A program made the position numbers and the translations under genes. Under the pieces are notes generated by a model. That model was not told where the DNA came from. It worked only from the letters and a program-made list of their open reading frames with translations, and did not search any database. Below, one piece after another: positions 15,242 through 16,167 of a DNA stretch of 16,167 bases. The stretch comes from Ferruginibacter sp. (GTDB taxonomy: Bacteria; Bacteroidota; Bacteroidia; Chitinophagales; Chitinophagaceae): NCBI GenBank assembly GCA_025362765.1, contig JANYFI010000290.1:1-16167 (forward strand). Reading direction: 5' to 3'. Every line of letters begins with the position of its first letter. Within the stretch, counting starts at the first letter, position 1.

Positions 15242-15373
15242 GGTATTTTATTTATAATAGATTTAATAGAAGGTTGAATTATAGTAGTGTCGTTTAACCT
15301 TCATTTTTACAAAACTGACAATGGCGGTAGCAATTTGCAAAAAAGGAGTGTTTGCGCTCTGCCGGCAGGATAA
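15242..15373. other. Spacer between SusE-like and GH16 genes, with a 7-bp inverted repeat
   Basis: The 132-base gap has no coding potential. GAAGGTT (15269-15275) and AACCTTC (15296-15302) form an inverted repeat with a 20-base loop, 28 bases before the GH16 start. It could be a leader hairpin or a protein-binding site; the gap is short enough for read-through from the SusE-like gene. Confidence 0.35.
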
Positions 15374-16167
15374 TCACAATTTTTGTATTTTAATGGTGTC
15401 ATACAGTTGATTCAATGTAATCTTATAATTACCTGCAACCGTTATTTGCCATTTATTATCCGGACTGCCACCAGGTATCAATAATACCGTAGTGTCTGCC
15501 AAAGAGCCATCGCTTACGGGTGGCATAAAATAATCTGTTTGCCAATTGCCGGTGTCAGTCGGAATTTTAAACTCGCCTACATTTAGCATACCAGTATAGG
15601 TAAATTCATAAGGATTACTTGCTGTTTGTACCATGGGAGTGGGTGCATTAATATTCCATCCCGCAGGCGTAGCATCTCCAACTATCCATAATTTAGCATA
15701 GGGTGTAAAAGGTTTGATGTTTATAAAAGGGCTGGAACTAATATTTAAAAGTATCTTATAGGCACCTGCTATACTAATTTCCCATTTATTATCAGGATTG
15801 CCACCACGTGTTAATTGAACATCTGTACTACTTAATGACGGGTGATTCGCAAGAGGCATAAAAAAATCCGTACCCCAATTACCGGTTGTTACAGGTATTT
15901 TAAATTCCCCTGCATTTAATACTGCGTTATACTTGAATTGAAAAGCATTGTCAGGGTCCAGCGTCATCTCATTCGGGTTGTCTATATTCCATCCATTGGG
16001 AGTGGCATCTCCTACGATCCACATTTTATTATAAGCCGCACCAGTAGGTACCGGAATTACATTGATTTGAACTTCATTGGTAATAGCAGTTTTATTGTTA
16101 AAGGTAATAGTTGCAATTGCTTTAGCGTTAACAACCGCCAATACACCCACCGGCAAACCAAATTTGG
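15374..16167 (-). CDS. SusE/SusF-like outer-membrane glycan-binding protein, 5'-truncated by the window edge
   Basis: The frame is open to the right edge. A TTG at 16156 is an in-frame codon, not a believable start, because coding continues upstream of it (KFG). At least 264 residues are present. The first part (AKAIATITFNNKTAITNEVQINVIPV) is an Ig-like SusE-type domain. Two tandem starch-module-like repeats of about 107 residues follow, starting KMWIVGDATPNGWNI and KLWIVGDATPAGWNI. Each contains GEFKIP, GNW-x-TD-x-FMP, GG-x-PDNKW and a final A-G-x-YKI-x-LN strand. These are typical of SusE/SusF lipoproteins, which hold glycan at the cell surface next to SusC/SusD. Any lipobox must be off-window. 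The downstream GH16 gene points to a beta-glucan rather than starch as ligand, which is inference. Confidence 0.85.
   Translation of the reverse strand, partial: KFGLPVGVLAVVNAKAIATITFNNKTAITNEVQINVIPVPTGAAYNKMWIVGDATPNGWNIDNPNEMTLDPDNAFQFKYNAVLNAGEFKIPVTTGNWGTDFFMPLANHPSLSSTDVQLTRGGNPDNKWEISIAGAYKILLNISSSPFINIKPFTPYAKLWIVGDATPAGWNINAPTPMVQTASNPYEFTYTGMLNVGEFKIPTDTGNWQTDYFMPPVSDGSLADTTVLLIPGGSPDNKWQITVAGNYKITLNQLYDTIKIQKL

Overview
The window looks like a chromosomal segment of a Bacteroidota bacterium, most likely from the Chitinophagaceae or a close relative. This rests on moderate AT-richness, start regions without strong Shine-Dalgarno sequences, lipoproteins with short K-rich tethers after the lipobox Cys, a SusE/F-like glycan-binding protein, a DUF6427-type membrane protein, and a stand-alone PurQ. 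The genus is inference; no rRNA or tRNA gene is visible.

Layout. (1) 1-2021, minus strand: three tightly spaced genes for secreted proteins of unknown function. In transcription order these are a 260-aa lipoprotein, a 116-aa exported protein, and a long open frame that runs off the left edge without a convincing start codon. (2) 2022-2937: no intact gene. It holds a heavily decayed IS4-like transposase remnant on the plus strand. (3) 2938-8996, minus strand: a possible multi-gene unit. In transcription order it reads a secreted hypothetical protein with a Tyr/Asn-rich tract, a DUF6427-type polytopic membrane protein, PurQ, a free DsbD-alpha-like periplasmic domain, and a DsbD-like membrane reductase whose own N-terminal domain has lost its cysteines. 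(4) 9183-10106, plus strand: a TIGR01777 NAD(P)-binding epimerase-like protein. It converges on (5) 10200-12657, minus strand: a small metzincin protease followed by an ABC-2 type exporter (ATPase, then permease). (6) 12821-13909, plus strand: a Rieske non-haem iron oxygenase alpha subunit, divergent from the protease. (7) 14066-16167, minus strand: a GH16 endo-beta-glucanase lipoprotein downstream of a partial SusE/F-like protein. This is probably the tail of a polysaccharide utilisation locus that continues past the right edge.

Functional links. The two Dsb genes almost certainly act together, moving electrons from the cytoplasm to periplasmic thiol partners. The ATPase and permease form one transporter. 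The SusE-like protein and the GH16 enzyme would bind and cut a beta-1,3- or mixed-linkage glucan at the cell surface. Intergenic spaces carry several repeat structures: a hairpin with a duplicated arm between the divergent genes at 12.7 kb, a long imperfect palindrome between the convergent genes at 10.1 kb, and a short tandem repeat at 7.36 kb. I found no CRISPR array, no intact mobile element and no clear new multi-gene system. The points most worth a second look are the start-less left-edge frame beside the IS remnant and the duplicated, cysteine-free DsbD N-domain.
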